Part shown: piece by piece, positions 8,582 through 17,888 of the stretch | Position numbering within the stretch: the first letter of the stretch is position 1 | How the letters are laid out: the number at the start of each line of letters is the position of its first letter | Source: an uncultured Eubacterium sp. | GTDB lineage: Bacteria; Bacillota; Clostridia; Lachnospirales; Lachnospiraceae | Length of the DNA stretch: 64,000 bases | Reading direction: 5' to 3' | Assembly (NCBI GenBank): GCA_910577225.1 | Contig: CAJTMV010000019.1 | Span: forward strand, 1 to 64,000 | The notes under the pieces: model-generated | What the model was told of the DNA's origin: nothing | The model's input: only the letters and a program-made list of their open reading frames with translations | The model's database searches: none | Program-made: the position numbers and the translations under genes

Positions 8582-9238
8582 TTACACCGGCTGACTGAGC
8601 GCCTCTTTTAAAAGAGCGATCAGCCGCGTAATCCGTTCATTTTCCATTTTCATGCTGACCGGATTTACAACCATTCTGGCGGAAAGCGCACAGACCTCTT
8701 CCAATACTTCCAGTCCGTTTTCGCGAAGCGTCGAACCGGTCTCCACAATATCCACAATCACTTCTGACAAGCCGACAATCGGCGCCAGTTCGATTGACCC
8801 GTTTAGTTTTATAATCTCAACGGTCTGATGCTTTTTATTAAAAAAGTGCTCTCTGGCAATTCGCGGATACTTGGATGCTGCGCGGATAAATTCACGTTTT
8901 TGCAGCAAATCCTGCGCCTCCCTGGGGCCACAGACACACATCCTGCATTTCCCGAATCCCAGATCCAGTACCTCATGGATTTTACGGTTTTCTTCCAGAA
9001 TCGTATCTTTGCCAACAACTCCGATATCCGCGGCTCCATATTCCACATAGGTCGGTACGTCCGGTCCTTTTGCCAGAAAAAAACGCATTTTTTCTTCTTC
9101 ATTTACAAAGATCAGCTTTCTTGTATTTTTATCTTTCATTTCCTCGCATGTGATACCGATCTTTTCAAACAGCTCTAACGTCTGTCTGGCAAGCCTGCCT
9201 TTTCCAAGCGCAAATGTTAAATATCTGTTTTCTTCCAT
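8582..9238 (-). CDS. hisG: ATP phosphoribosyltransferase, short catalytic form (HisG-S)
   Basis: 218 aa: the short form lacking the C-terminal histidine-binding domain, which requires HisZ as partner. Motifs: FALGKGRLARQTLELFEK at the N-terminus, EYGAADIGVVGKD, and the PRPP-binding block SEVIVDIVETGSTLRENGL. Catalyses the first, feedback-controlled step (ATP + PRPP). The hisZ gene lies immediately upstream, so the heteromeric HisGZ enzyme is encoded together. AAAGG lies about 8 nt before the ATG. Confidence 0.96.
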   Translation of the reverse strand: MEENRYLTFALGKGRLARQTLELFEKIGITCEEMKDKNTRKLIFVNEEEKMRFFLAKGPDVPTYVEYGAADIGVVGKDTILEENRKIHEVLDLGFGKCRMCVCGPREAQDLLQKREFIRAASKYPRIAREHFFNKKHQTVEIIKLNGSIELAPIVGLSEVIVDIVETGSTLRENGLEVLEEVCALSARMVVNPVSMKMENERITRLIALLKEALSQPV

Positions 9239-9317
9239 CCTCTCATCCTTTTATCCTTTTATTCTTCCGTTCGCCAGTCATCCTGCAGTCTGCTTATTGG
9301 TGAAATTACCGTTCCCT

Positions 9318-10556
9318 TTACCTGTTTTCATTTATGAAACGGAGCGTCCTGCCTTCTTTATATATTGTCTCGCACATAAACTGCAGCCTTGCTACCTGAT
9401 TCTGACGGGCATATTCTTTATAATCTTTTTCTGTCTTTGTCTCTGATTTTAACATCAGTTCAACCACACAGCCTGCCGCCCGCTGTTTTCTTGCATAGAC
9501 AACCGCGTCTTCCCGATGCGCCTGATCGTATACGATCAGCTGGGACAGACGCTCGACCGGTGTGTCGATCTTTTGACGGAACAATGCCGCCATCAGCTGA
9601 TCGATCACAATGACAAATCCGACCGCAGGGGCATCTTTGCCAAAATGCTTTAATAAATGGTCGTAACGGCCGCCTTTTACGATTGGCTCTCCGCTTCCAT
9701 ACGTATATCCCTGTATAATAATTCCGGAATAATATTTGTAACTGCTGATTACGCCCAGCTCAAAACTGATATACTTATCGATCCCATATAAAAGCAGCAA
9801 AGAATGCAGCTTTTCCAGATGCTCCATCGCTGCGTAAATGCCCGGATAATGGACGGCAGCTTTTTTTAACTCCTGAAATTGCTCCGCCGACTCATACAGT
9901 GTACCGAGTACAGAAAAAAGCCGCTGCAGTCCGGCGTCCAGATGTCTGGATTCCAGAAAGCTCTCCACGCCAAAAAAGTTATTGTTCTGAATCAGATCAC
10001 GTAAAATATCTTTTTCCTCATCGTCAAAGCCTGCCGCTTCCATCATTCCCTGCAAAATACCGACATGTCCGACGCTGATCTGAAACTCTTTCAATCCTGC
10101 CTGCTGCAGACATTCCACTACCATCGACAGCATCTCGGCATCTGCGTCCGGCGTATGATCGCCGATCAGCTCTGCGCCCAGCTGGGTATTTTCTTTCAGA
10201 CGTCCCTGAAGGCTGCCCGTATTGATAAACGTATTTCCTTTATAACAGATACGGATCGGCATCGTCTCTTCCATATAGTAGTTCGCGGTAAAGCGCGCGA
10301 TCGACGGCGTGATATCCGGACGCAGTACGAGCGTATTCCCTTCTCTGTCAAAAAATTTATATAAATCTTTCGATCTGGTCGTTCCGACTTCTTTTCCAAA
10401 CGTGTCAAAAAACTCAAACGACGGCGTCTGAATCGGATGATAGCCGTATGTTTTTAGCACATGATGCAGTTTTTCTTCCAGATATAATTTTTTCTCACAT
10501 TCCCCATTATAAATATCACGGACGCCTTCCGGCGTATGCAGCAGCTGCTGTTTCAT
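9318..10556 (-). CDS. hisZ: ATP phosphoribosyltransferase regulatory subunit, HisRS-like
   Basis: 412 aa, class II aminoacyl-tRNA-synthetase fold without the tRNA anticodon module. Motifs: HTPEGVRDIYNGECEKK, PIQTPSFEFFDTFGKE, NTLVLRPDITPSIARF (motif 2 region) and EPIVKGGRYDHLLKHFG. These resemble HisRS, but the context (directly before short hisG) and the imperfect HisRS signature point to HisZ. First gene of the operon; AAGGAG 7 nt before the ATG, with a 185-nt leader from a consensus promoter. Confidence 0.92.
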   Translation of the reverse strand: MKQQLLHTPEGVRDIYNGECEKKLYLEEKLHHVLKTYGYHPIQTPSFEFFDTFGKEVGTTRSKDLYKFFDREGNTLVLRPDITPSIARFTANYYMEETMPIRICYKGNTFINTGSLQGRLKENTQLGAELIGDHTPDADAEMLSMVVECLQQAGLKEFQISVGHVGILQGMMEAAGFDDEEKDILRDLIQNNNFFGVESFLESRHLDAGLQRLFSVLGTLYESAEQFQELKKAAVHYPGIYAAMEHLEKLHSLLLLYGIDKYISFELGVISSYKYYSGIIIQGYTYGSGEPIVKGGRYDHLLKHFGKDAPAVGFVIVIDQLMAALFRQKIDTPVERLSQLIVYDQAHREDAVVYARKQRAAGCVVELMLKSETKTEKDYKEYARQNQVARLQFMCETIYKEGRTLRFINENR

Positions 10557-10746
10557 TTGTTTACTCCTTGCTTTGCATTTTTCACATTTTCCGTATTTCA
10601 GTATACGGGTTTTCCTGGTGTTTGTATAGTCATTTTTTTCGAAATATCTGTCTTTTTATGACAAATTTGTAATGGAACGTTTCTACAGTCTGCAGCGGTT
10701 CAGATATGCGCTTTCACAAATTAACGCTTCAAAGCGGTAAATTGTG
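10557..10746 (-). promoter_or_regulatory. Long untranslated leader of the his operon
   Basis: About 185 nt separate the predicted transcription start near 10743 from hisZ. The leader can form a hairpin near its 5' end (CGCTT/AAGCG core at 10724-10735, extending to 10714-10746) and a second one (CCGTAT/ATACGG at 10591-10608) close to the ribosome site. No T-box sequence (GGTGGNACC) and no run of His codons is visible, so the mode of control, if any, is unknown. Confidence 0.4.
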
Positions 10747-10749
10747 TTT

Positions 10750-10778
10750 ATTATAAAAGAAAGGTTCTGTTTTGTCAA
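10750..10778 (-). promoter_or_regulatory. Consensus sigma-A promoter of the his operon
   Basis: On the minus strand TTGACA (10778-10773) and TATAAT (10755-10750) are separated by exactly 17 bp: a perfect consensus. The -35 overlaps the stop codon of recU. Transcription would start near 10743 and run through hisZ-hisG-hisD-hisI. Confidence 0.85.
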
Positions 10779-11308
10779 TCTCTTAATGTCAAATCCTTCT
10801 GTATCCCGTTCAGATACGGCGCCAGCAAACCGCCTGCAGACCGAAACAAAAACTCCTGTTCCAGCTCTTCATACCGAAAGCTCTTTCGGCCGCCCGTTTG
10901 CATACGCTGCCAGAATTCCTTTAGTTTTTCAAAACGCAGGTAGTAAAACTCCTCCCGTGAGGGATAATAGATAAGAAAAAAAGCAATCCCGCCCTGTTTT
11001 TCAAAATTTTCCATAAAAACGACCTGATGCTTGTGAATGTTCTGCAGCGGAAACGTATCCGTACGGCATTCCTTTGCGTCAAAACAGACCGGAATCCCCT
11101 GAACGACACCGATATAGTCGACCGTACTTTTCTGGTCAAAGTAGGCAAGCGTAATGTGATGCGTCTGTTTATCGATCTGAATCGGCGTAATCGGCGTCGG
11201 TATTTTCTGTATCAGCGCAAGGCCGTTTTCAAGATATTTCTCATTCGTACGGTTAATATATTCTTCCAGTGCAGAGCCGCGCAGGCCGCGTGAATTCCAT
11301 GTTGCCAT
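10775..11308 (-). CDS. recU: Holliday junction resolvase RecU
   Basis: 177 aa, usual RecU size. N-terminus MATWNSRGLRGSALEEYIN is the family signature. The endonuclease core includes VDYIGVVQGIPVCFDAKEC (catalytic Asp and E/K motif) and FFLIYYPSREEFYYL. Resolves recombination intermediates and aids chromosome segregation in Firmicutes. The start at 11308 is set by GAGGAG 6 nt upstream and by the conserved N-terminus; the frame stays open far upstream inside the preceding gene. In many Firmicutes recU is next to a PBP gene; here it follows an RluA-type synthase. Confidence 0.95.
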   Translation of the reverse strand: MATWNSRGLRGSALEEYINRTNEKYLENGLALIQKIPTPITPIQIDKQTHHITLAYFDQKSTVDYIGVVQGIPVCFDAKECRTDTFPLQNIHKHQVVFMENFEKQGGIAFFLIYYPSREEFYYLRFEKLKEFWQRMQTGGRKSFRYEELEQEFLFRSAGGLLAPYLNGIQKDLTLRD

Positions 11309-11324
11309 AAACGCTCCTCTCCTG

Positions 11325-12329
11325 CTAACGGCTGCCGGCCGGATCGTAATTGTGAGCAGGCTGCGGCGCCAGCACAAACGATGCTTCTGAAAAATAATCC
11401 GGAAGCGGTGCAACCACTTCCTGTCCGTTTTCCAGTACGATTCGAAACGCATGCAGCAGCTGCCAGCTGCATCCGGTCTTTGCACGGTATCTGCCGTTCC
11501 ATTTCGGACTGCCGTATTTCGGGTCCCCAATAACCGGATGTCCGACAGAGGCAAGATGCGCCCGTATCTGATGCGATCTTCCGGTAATCAGATGCACCTC
11601 CAGCATCGTGCACTCTTTTGTATAACCGACCGGCCAGTATTCGGTTTCTATGTACTGACCAGTTTCCTGTCCGATCCGTTCTTCCTGACAGATGCTGACT
11701 TTATTTTTTTTATGATCTTTGTAAAGATAGCCTTTCAGATGCGCCCCGGATGTCAGTATTCCGGCGGTCACACAGCGGTAATACTTTTTTACCGTACGCT
11801 CCCTGAACTGTCTGGACATGCTCTGCAGGCCATGCAGTGTCTTTCCCGCAATGAGGATTCCCGACGTATTCCGATCCAGCCGGTTGCAGACGGCCGGCCG
11901 AAACGTCTGCAGCGACTGTGTGGTAACCACGCCTTTTCCCGCCAGATAACGGATCACCCATTCATTGGCGGAAACATCCGAAGCAGCCGCTTTTTGCGAA
12001 AGCATACCTGCCGGTTTATTCAATATCAAAATATCCGCGTCTTCGTAAAGAACGTTTATCCCGGACGCTGTCTGCGCCGTCTGCGTAATCAGCGGTTCCC
12101 CTGCCGGATCCCGGCTGAATTTTTCAAAGGTGTCGTCGGACAGATAAAGCGTGACACAGTCGCCGGCGGTCAGATGCACGGCGCCTTCCGCTTTTTTTCC
12201 ATTTAACACAATGTTCTTTTTTCTGAGCATTTTGTAAATAAAGCTGCGATCCGCGTGTTTCAGCAGCTTTTTTAAATATTTATCGAGACGCTGTCCGGCT
12301 TCGTTTGCGCCGATTTCCAGTTGTTTCAT
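11325..12329 (-). CDS. RluA-family 23S rRNA pseudouridine synthase
   Basis: 334 aa. N-terminal S4 RNA-binding domain (about 1-65, QRLDKYLKKLLKHADRSFIY), then the catalytic domain with NKPAGMLSQ, the active-site Asp in VCNRLDRNTSGILI, and the C-terminal block LITGRSHQIRAHLASVGHPV. This is the RluC/RluD type, which isomerises specific uridines of 23S rRNA. GGAG 8 nt before the ATG. 16 bp upstream of recU and 18 bp after ygiQ, so probably co-transcribed. The exact target position cannot be told from sequence. Confidence 0.93.
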   Translation of the reverse strand: MKQLEIGANEAGQRLDKYLKKLLKHADRSFIYKMLRKKNIVLNGKKAEGAVHLTAGDCVTLYLSDDTFEKFSRDPAGEPLITQTAQTASGINVLYEDADILILNKPAGMLSQKAAASDVSANEWVIRYLAGKGVVTTQSLQTFRPAVCNRLDRNTSGILIAGKTLHGLQSMSRQFRERTVKKYYRCVTAGILTSGAHLKGYLYKDHKKNKVSICQEERIGQETGQYIETEYWPVGYTKECTMLEVHLITGRSHQIRAHLASVGHPVIGDPKYGSPKWNGRYRAKTGCSWQLLHAFRIVLENGQEVVAPLPDYFSEASFVLAPQPAHNYDPAGSR

Positions 12330-12347
12330 ACGTTAAACTCCATATGC

Positions 12348-14267
12348 TTATTTTCGCTTTTTCCCTCTTGTCTGACGATGCGTATCCCGTCCCGTACGCT
12401 TCTGCTTCGTCTTTTTTTCGTTTTGTCTGTGTACGCGTTCCGTTCGTTTGTCTTCTCTTAACTTTGCATAATTGCGTGACCCAATCAGACATTTTTTCCC
12501 ATCTCCGATCAGATCTGTCCTTCCTGCCCTGACAAGCGCCTCTTTCACCAGATCGTAATTTTTCGGATTCCGATACTGAATCAGCGCGCGCTGCATCGCT
12601 TTTTCATGCGGGCTGACTGCCGTATACACCGGCTCCATCGTTCGCGGGTCCAGTCCGGTATAGTACATGCAGGTTGATATCGTTGACGGAGTCGGATAAA
12701 AATCCTGCACCTGCTGCGGCACATAACCCATATCCCGTAAAAACTCCGCCAGCGCTATGGCCTCTTTCAAGCCGGATCCCGGATGCGACGACATCAGATA
12801 AGGAACCAGATACTGCTCTTTGCCAATTTTCAGATTCATTTTTTCGTAAGCCTGTACAAATTTTTCATAAATCTGTGCCGGCGGTTTGCCCATTTTCTGC
12901 AGTACCGTATCGGAGATATGCTCCGGCGCGATTTTTAACTGTCCGCTGACATGATGCGTACACAATTCCCGCAGAAACTGGCGGTCTTTCTCATAAATCA
13001 GATAATCGTAACGGATGCCCGAGCGGATAAATACTTTTTTTACTCCTTCCAGACTGCGCAGCTTTTTGAGCAGCTCCAGGTAATCCGTATGATCGGCGTT
13101 TAGATTTTTGCATGGGGTTGGAAACAGACACTGTCTGTCTGTACACGCTCCTTTTGTCAGCTGTTTTTTACAGGCGGGATGTCTGAAATTGGCGGTCGGC
13201 CCTCCGACGTCGTGTATATAGCCTTTAAAGTCCGGCTCCTGTATCAGCAGTCTGGCTTCGCTTAGAATGGAATCGTGACTGCGGCTTTGGATAATTCTTC
13301 CCTGGTGAAACGTCAGCGCGCAGAAATTGCAGCCGCCAAAGCAGCCTCTGCTGCTGACAAGGCTGAATTTTACTTCCCGGATCGCCGGTACGCCTCCTGC
13401 AGCTTCGTAAGACGGATGATACGTACGCATATAAGGCAGCTGATACACATCGTCCATTTCCATCTGGCTCAGCGGTCTGGCAGCAGGATTTTGTACCACG
13501 TAAACGCCGCCTTTATACGTCTCATACAGACGTTTTCCGCTAAACGGATCTGTATTGCAGTACTGCATATAAAAACTTTTTGCATAGGCCGTCTTATCCA
13601 GACGTATCTGATCATAAGAAGGCAGCTGTATGGCGTCAAACGATGCCAGCTCCTGATCTTTGGTGCGAAATACCGTACCGTTGATAAAGGTAATATCTGA
13701 GACTGCGATTCCTGCATGCAGCGCATCGGCAATCTCCACGATACTGCGTTCTCCCATCCCGTAGCTAAGAAGGTCTGCTTCTGACTCCAGAAGAATCGAA
13801 CGTCTCACTTTGTCCGACCAGTAATCGTAATGGCCCAGTCTTCGTAAAGAAGCCTCGATCCCGCCGATAATGATCGGTATTTGTCCATAGGCACGCCGAA
13901 TCAGCCTGCAGTATACGACTGTGGCATAATCGGGCCGTTTTCCCATCTCCCCGCCCGGTGTATAGGCGTCTGTGCCGCGCCGTTTCTTCGACACGCTGTA
14001 ATGATTCACCATCGAATCCATATTTCCAGCCGTCACAAGAAACCCCAGCCGCGGTCTGCCCAGTATCGTTACGCTGTCAGGATCCTTCCAGTCCGGCTGC
14101 GCAATAATGCCTGTCTGATATCCATGCGCCTGCAGCACTCTGCTGATCACAGCATGCCCAAACGATGGGTGATCCACATAAGCATCTCCTGTTATATAGA
14201 CAAAATCCAGCTGCCCGATTCCTGCCGCTGACATATCCTCTTTGCTGATTGGTAAAAATCCTGACAT
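12348..14267 (-). CDS. YgiQ-family radical SAM protein
   Basis: 639 aa, typical for YgiQ. N-terminal cobalamin-binding-like region (YITGDAYVDHPSFGHAVISR, GGIEASLRRLGHYDYWSDK), then the radical SAM cluster motif SRGCFGGCNFCALTFHQGR (CxxxCxxC), and a C-terminal extension ending in a very basic tail (RKKK/KRTGR). Widely conserved, function unknown. Start supported by AAGGAGACGGT directly upstream. Confidence 0.93.
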   Translation of the reverse strand: MSGFLPISKEDMSAAGIGQLDFVYITGDAYVDHPSFGHAVISRVLQAHGYQTGIIAQPDWKDPDSVTILGRPRLGFLVTAGNMDSMVNHYSVSKKRRGTDAYTPGGEMGKRPDYATVVYCRLIRRAYGQIPIIIGGIEASLRRLGHYDYWSDKVRRSILLESEADLLSYGMGERSIVEIADALHAGIAVSDITFINGTVFRTKDQELASFDAIQLPSYDQIRLDKTAYAKSFYMQYCNTDPFSGKRLYETYKGGVYVVQNPAARPLSQMEMDDVYQLPYMRTYHPSYEAAGGVPAIREVKFSLVSSRGCFGGCNFCALTFHQGRIIQSRSHDSILSEARLLIQEPDFKGYIHDVGGPTANFRHPACKKQLTKGACTDRQCLFPTPCKNLNADHTDYLELLKKLRSLEGVKKVFIRSGIRYDYLIYEKDRQFLRELCTHHVSGQLKIAPEHISDTVLQKMGKPPAQIYEKFVQAYEKMNLKIGKEQYLVPYLMSSHPGSGLKEAIALAEFLRDMGYVPQQVQDFYPTPSTISTCMYYTGLDPRTMEPVYTAVSPHEKAMQRALIQYRNPKNYDLVKEALVRAGRTDLIGDGKKCLIGSRNYAKLREDKRTERVHRQNEKKTKQKRTGRDTHRQTRGKKRK

Positions 14268-14300
14268 ACCGTCTCCTTTTATGTTACTGCTTGTTGAACG

Positions 14301-15176
14301 CTACTTCTGATATCTGTATTTTAGTTTGCGGTCTTTCAGCAATTCGAGTAAATAGTATGGATTAAAGCTCACTTCGCTCTGCCCTTCCAGATTCAGATAC
14401 ACGCCAAAATGCAGGTGAACCGGAAAATTGCCGGTCGTGCCTTCCACTTCGCTGTATCCGGTATCTCCCATATATCCGAGCAGCTGTCCGGCTGAGATTT
14501 CCATACCTGTGGTAATTCCTTCTTCGTATTCTGAAAGATGTGCGTAGTAATAGTATACGCCATGCCTGCTGCGGATACCGATCCGATAACCGCCCTGCGG
14601 CAGCCAGCCCATTTTCTCTACCACTCCGTCGCTGACACTGACAATCGGATAATAGCCGCGCTGCTGAACCGACGCCATCAGATCGCAGCCCTCATGTCCT
14701 CTTGTACCACCGTACGTACGCTCCGACTGCCAGCTGTTTTCATATGATACCGTGGTTTTTTCATCGTTTACAGCCGCCGGAACCGGAAACCAGACCGCAT
14801 CCGCCAGCAGTTTTTTTACAATTTCCGTATAGTCTGCATACAATCCCGGTCTGGCGGATTTTTCCAGCCGTTTCCAGTCCTTTAGATCCGAAGACTGCAA
14901 AGACTGGCAAAACAGATATGCCAGAATATTTTCAGTCAGTTCCTTTTGTTGTTTATCATTGGCAGACTCTGACGCTTCTTCTTTTCCCGTAAGCTGCCGA
15001 TACGCATCAGGCGGCAGCTCAAACGCCCGCAGCGTCGCAAACGCTTCTTCTTCGTTCGCAAGCTGCGATTCCTGTTTTTGTATTCCGTAACTTTGCTGCA
15101 GCTGACGAGCCATGCTTACGTCCAGACTTGCAATAAGAAACAGCAGAATAATCCAAAAGATACGTTTTTGATTCAT
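14301..15176 (-). CDS. Membrane-anchored M23-family (LytM-like) peptidase
   Basis: 291 aa. One N-terminal transmembrane segment (residues 5-22), a helical linker, then an M23 domain with the metal motif HEGCD and HLHFG plus YYYYAHLSEYE and GYMGDTGYSEVEG. All zinc and catalytic residues appear present. Predicted to act on peptidoglycan outside the membrane. The start at 15176 (MNQKR) has GGAGG 5 nt upstream; a GTG 12 bp earlier overlaps the ribosome site. Divergent from ylbJ; the SpoIIQ-like layout raises a sporulation role, which is not provable here. Confidence 0.88.
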   Translation of the reverse strand: MNQKRIFWIILLFLIASLDVSMARQLQQSYGIQKQESQLANEEEAFATLRAFELPPDAYRQLTGKEEASESANDKQQKELTENILAYLFCQSLQSSDLKDWKRLEKSARPGLYADYTEIVKKLLADAVWFPVPAAVNDEKTTVSYENSWQSERTYGGTRGHEGCDLMASVQQRGYYPIVSVSDGVVEKMGWLPQGGYRIGIRSRHGVYYYYAHLSEYEEGITTGMEISAGQLLGYMGDTGYSEVEGTTGNFPVHLHFGVYLNLEGQSEVSFNPYYLLELLKDRKLKYRYQK

Positions 15177-15223
15177 GTTTCCTCCCACATACGCGTATAC
15201 TAATAAAAAAAATACGTGCTGTC

Positions 15224-16144
15224 ATGAAAAAAAGGTTATCTATATTTATTATCATGCTGTTTATCCTATTCATATTAATTTATCCGGACGACTGCGTCAA
15301 AGCCGCCGCCAGCGGGCTGATCCTCTGGTATGAAAATATCCTGCCGGCGCTGCTGCCTTTTACGATCTTTTCCAATATACTGATTCAGTCCGGTTATCTG
15401 GACGATATGATCCGTTCGGCAAGTCCGCTGCTAAACCGCCTGTTTTTTCATCATCCGCAGGCTGCGTATCCGATTATCGCAGGTTTTTTATTTGGTTTTC
15501 CAATGGGCAGCAAGACGACGGCAGATCTGCTGCGGGAAGGTAAGCTGACAGTCGCGGAGGCAAACGTATTATGCGCGATGTGCAACAACATCAGTCCTGT
15601 GTTTATCAGCAGCTACCTGCTAATCGCCTCGCTCGGACTGTACGATAAAACGTGGATCACATACGCGATACTCTATCTCCCGCCGTTTCTCTGCGGACTG
15701 TTTCTGCTGCGCCGCACCAGACCGGTTCTGCTCAAAAAAAATACGGCATCTGGATCCAATTTGAATTTTCAAATCATCGATGCCGGAATTATGAATGGGT
15801 TTGAAACGCTGTTGAAGCTGGGCGGATACATTATGTTATTTTCCCTGCTGTCGCAAATGTGTATCCATCTGGCCGGACGGCAGGAACTGGTTTCTATCGG
15901 TCTGACCGGAATTACAGAAATAACAAACGGAATCCATGTCATCGCTGACAGCCAGACGTATTCTCTTACGTTCAAATACCCGCTGATCATTGGAATCACT
16001 GCCTTTGGCGGACTCAGCGGATTTGCACAGACTGCCTCCATGGTAAAAGGAACCGGCATCTCCATGCGATTTTATGTTATGTTCCGTCTCGTGCAGACGT
16101 CGATCAGCACCGTACTCGCTGCCCTGCTTGTCATGTATACTTAA
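15224..16144 (+). CDS. ylbJ: YlbJ-like sporulation integral membrane protein
   Basis: 306 aa, about eight membrane segments. Contains the nucleoside-recognition (Gate-like) motifs NILPALLPFTIFSNILI, GFLFGFPMGSKTTADLL, CNNISPVFISSYLL and AFGGLSGFAQTASMVKG. In Bacillus subtilis YlbJ is a mother-cell sporulation protein beside ylbH (rsmD) and ylbI (coaD); the same neighbours occur here at 16.8-17.9 kb, though in opposite orientation. No obvious ribosome site precedes the ATG. The promoter must lie in the 47 bp shared with the divergent M23 gene or inside it. Confidence 0.85.
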   Translation: MKKRLSIFIIMLFILFILIYPDDCVKAAASGLILWYENILPALLPFTIFSNILIQSGYLDDMIRSASPLLNRLFFHHPQAAYPIIAGFLFGFPMGSKTTADLLREGKLTVAEANVLCAMCNNISPVFISSYLLIASLGLYDKTWITYAILYLPPFLCGLFLLRRTRPVLLKKNTASGSNLNFQIIDAGIMNGFETLLKLGGYIMLFSLLSQMCIHLAGRQELVSIGLTGITEITNGIHVIADSQTYSLTFKYPLIIGITAFGGLSGFAQTASMVKGTGISMRFYVMFRLVQTSISTVLAALLVMYT

Positions 16145-16774
16145 TTACTGTTCCGTTTCCTGCGGTGGTTCTGCATGTTCCGAACCATCCGCATCCTCCT
16201 CCATCTGCTGTGCTGGCGACGCATCCTGAAAGATCTCAGAAGGCGCTAACTCTGCACGATTTGCGGCAACAATCTCCAGCATGCGCTCCATATTTGCGCT
16301 CAGCTGCGCAAAATTTGTCTTAAATATGCTCTGCGATCCGTTTAACAGCTCTTCGATCGAATTTAGCAAAGAATCGGCATAGCCGATCGCTCCCAGACGG
16401 ATTTCATTTGCGTCGTTCGTCGCCTGATCCATAATATCCTGCGCCTGTTTCTGCGCGATGGTTACAACCTCGTTCGCCTGTGCATATGCCTGCTGCATGA
16501 TTTCATGCTCTTTTACAAGTTCATTTTTCTGAAACTGCGCCTGTGAAATGATCGTATCCGCTTTTGCATGGGCATCTGCCAAAATAGCTTCTTTATTGCT
16601 AATCATCTTCTGGTAACGCTTGACTTCTTCCGGTGTCCTCTGCCGCAGCTCAGCGATCAGCTCCATAATCTCTTCTTTATTTACGATAATCCTGGTGCTT
16701 GAAAGCGGCTGAAACTTGCAGCTTTCAATATAATCTTCGATTTCTTCTATAATCTGGTCTATTTTACTGCTCAT
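16145..16774 (-). CDS. Coiled-coil protein, DivIVA/ATPase-b-like, function unknown
   Basis: 209 aa, almost entirely helical. Residues about 35-150 have heptad-like Ala/Gln/Glu-rich repeats (ILADAHAKADTIISQAQF, AQKQAQDIMDQATNDANE), and the tail is acidic (EEDADGSEHAEPPQETEQ). No membrane segment. Commonly sits after coaD in Lachnospiraceae; may be a structural cell-division or envelope factor, which is inference. Start 16774 is preferred (AAGGAG 8 nt upstream) to a TTG six bases earlier. Confidence 0.7.
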   Translation of the reverse strand: MSSKIDQIIEEIEDYIESCKFQPLSSTRIIVNKEEIMELIAELRQRTPEEVKRYQKMISNKEAILADAHAKADTIISQAQFQKNELVKEHEIMQQAYAQANEVVTIAQKQAQDIMDQATNDANEIRLGAIGYADSLLNSIEELLNGSQSIFKTNFAQLSANMERMLEIVAANRAELAPSEIFQDASPAQQMEEDADGSEHAEPPQETEQ

Positions 16775-16792
16775 ACGCAATGCTCCTTACAT

Positions 16793-17317
16793 TTATTTCT
16801 CCAAATCGCGAAACTGCAGCGATGACTGCGCAGCGTTCGTGATTCCATATTTCGCATAAACACGCGCAATGATCTGCGGCGGCAGAAAACGCGAGATATC
16901 TCCTCCGTAGGATGCGACTTCTTTTACAATCGTAGAGCTTAAATATGCATATTCCAGACGGGTCGTCAAAAAAATCGTCTCTATATCTGCATATATTTCA
17001 TGATTGGTCTGCGCAATCTGCAGTTCATACTCAAAATCGGTCACTGCGCGCAGTCCCCGGACGATGATCGCGGCATCGATCCGTCTTGCGTAGTCAACCA
17101 GAAGCCCGTCAAATGCATCCACTCTCACATTCGAAAAATGTGAAGTCAGTTCTTCTAACATATTAACACGTTCCCCGACGGAAAACAATGCATTTTTTGC
17201 GCTGTTGTTTAACACACCGACTACAAGCTCATCCACCAGCCTGGAAGAACGTTCGATCACATCGAGATGTCCTTTCGTAACCGGATCAAAGCTGCCTGGG
17301 TAAATCGCTCTTTTCAT
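16793..17317 (-). CDS. coaD: Phosphopantetheine adenylyltransferase
   Basis: 174 aa. Nucleotidyltransferase signature [20 protein letters not shown] (TxGH box) and the C-terminal [15 protein letters not shown] block identify CoaD, which transfers AMP to 4'-phosphopantetheine in the penultimate step of CoA synthesis. Start 17317 has AGAGG 6 nt upstream and begins one base after the rsmD stop, so the two are translationally adjacent. The rsmD-coaD pairing is conserved in Firmicutes. Confidence 0.97.
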   Translation of the reverse strand: MKRAIYPGSFDPVTKGHLDVIERSSRLVDELVVGVLNNSAKNALFSVGERVNMLEELTSHFSNVRVDAFDGLLVDYARRIDAAIIVRGLRAVTDFEYELQIAQTNHEIYADIETIFLTTRLEYAYLSSTIVKEVASYGGDISRFLPPQIIARVYAKYGITNAAQSSLQFRDLEK

Positions 17318-17318
17318 A

Positions 17319-17873
17319 TCAAACCTCTTTGGACACAAATATGTGTTTATTTGTTTTGTACGTCTTTTCTTTTATCATCCGAAACCCAAGCTGCGGCAAA
17401 TACGAAAAATCAGTATCTTTCGACGCTTCCGCAATGATTACCGCATCTTCGTTCAAAAGGCCGGAAACAGCCAGATACTCCAGAATCTCTTTTTCCATGG
17501 CTGTCCCATATGGCGGATCCATAAATATATAGTCAAACGTATCGCTGCCATTCAAAGACCGGAGCGCGGCGAGCGCTTCCATTTTCAGCAGTCTGGACTG
17601 TTTTTCAAATCGGGTAAAACGAATATTTTCTTCGATACAGGCACATGCCTTTTTGTTGTTTTCTACAAATACCGCATGACGGGCTCCCCTGCTTAACGCT
17701 TCGAGGCCAATCTGTCCGGTTCCCGCAAACAAATCCAGAAAACTGCTCCCGGCGATACCGGGCTGAATAATGTTAAATAACGTCTCTTTGATACGATCGG
17801 TCGTCGGTCTGGTATCTCTTCCTTCCAACGATCTTAACGGCAGACTTCTTGCCGTTCCAGCAATAATTCTCAT
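17319..17873 (-). CDS. rsmD: 16S rRNA (guanine(966)-N2)-methyltransferase
   Basis: 184 aa. SAM-binding motif [20 protein letters not shown] and catalytic DPPYG ([11 protein letters not shown]), with the N-terminal [12 protein letters not shown] and [13 protein letters not shown] typical of RsmD. Methylates G966 of 16S rRNA. Immediately upstream of coaD. Confidence 0.96.
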   Translation of the reverse strand: MRIIAGTARSLPLRSLEGRDTRPTTDRIKETLFNIIQPGIAGSSFLDLFAGTGQIGLEALSRGARHAVFVENNKKACACIEENIRFTRFEKQSRLLKMEALAALRSLNGSDTFDYIFMDPPYGTAMEKEILEYLAVSGLLNEDAVIIAEASKDTDFSYLPQLGFRMIKEKTYKTNKHIFVSKEV

Positions 17874-17888
17874 AACTGTCTCCTGATT

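Noticed and set aside
10714..10746. Hairpin CACAAATTAACGCTT/AAGCGGTAAATTGTG as a recU terminator
   Set aside because: No T-run follows in the minus direction, and it lies just after the his transcription start, so it is treated as part of the his leader.
11451..12206. Plus-strand frame of 251 codons
   Set aside because: Antisense to the RluA-family synthase, whose catalytic motifs are intact; no ribosome site.
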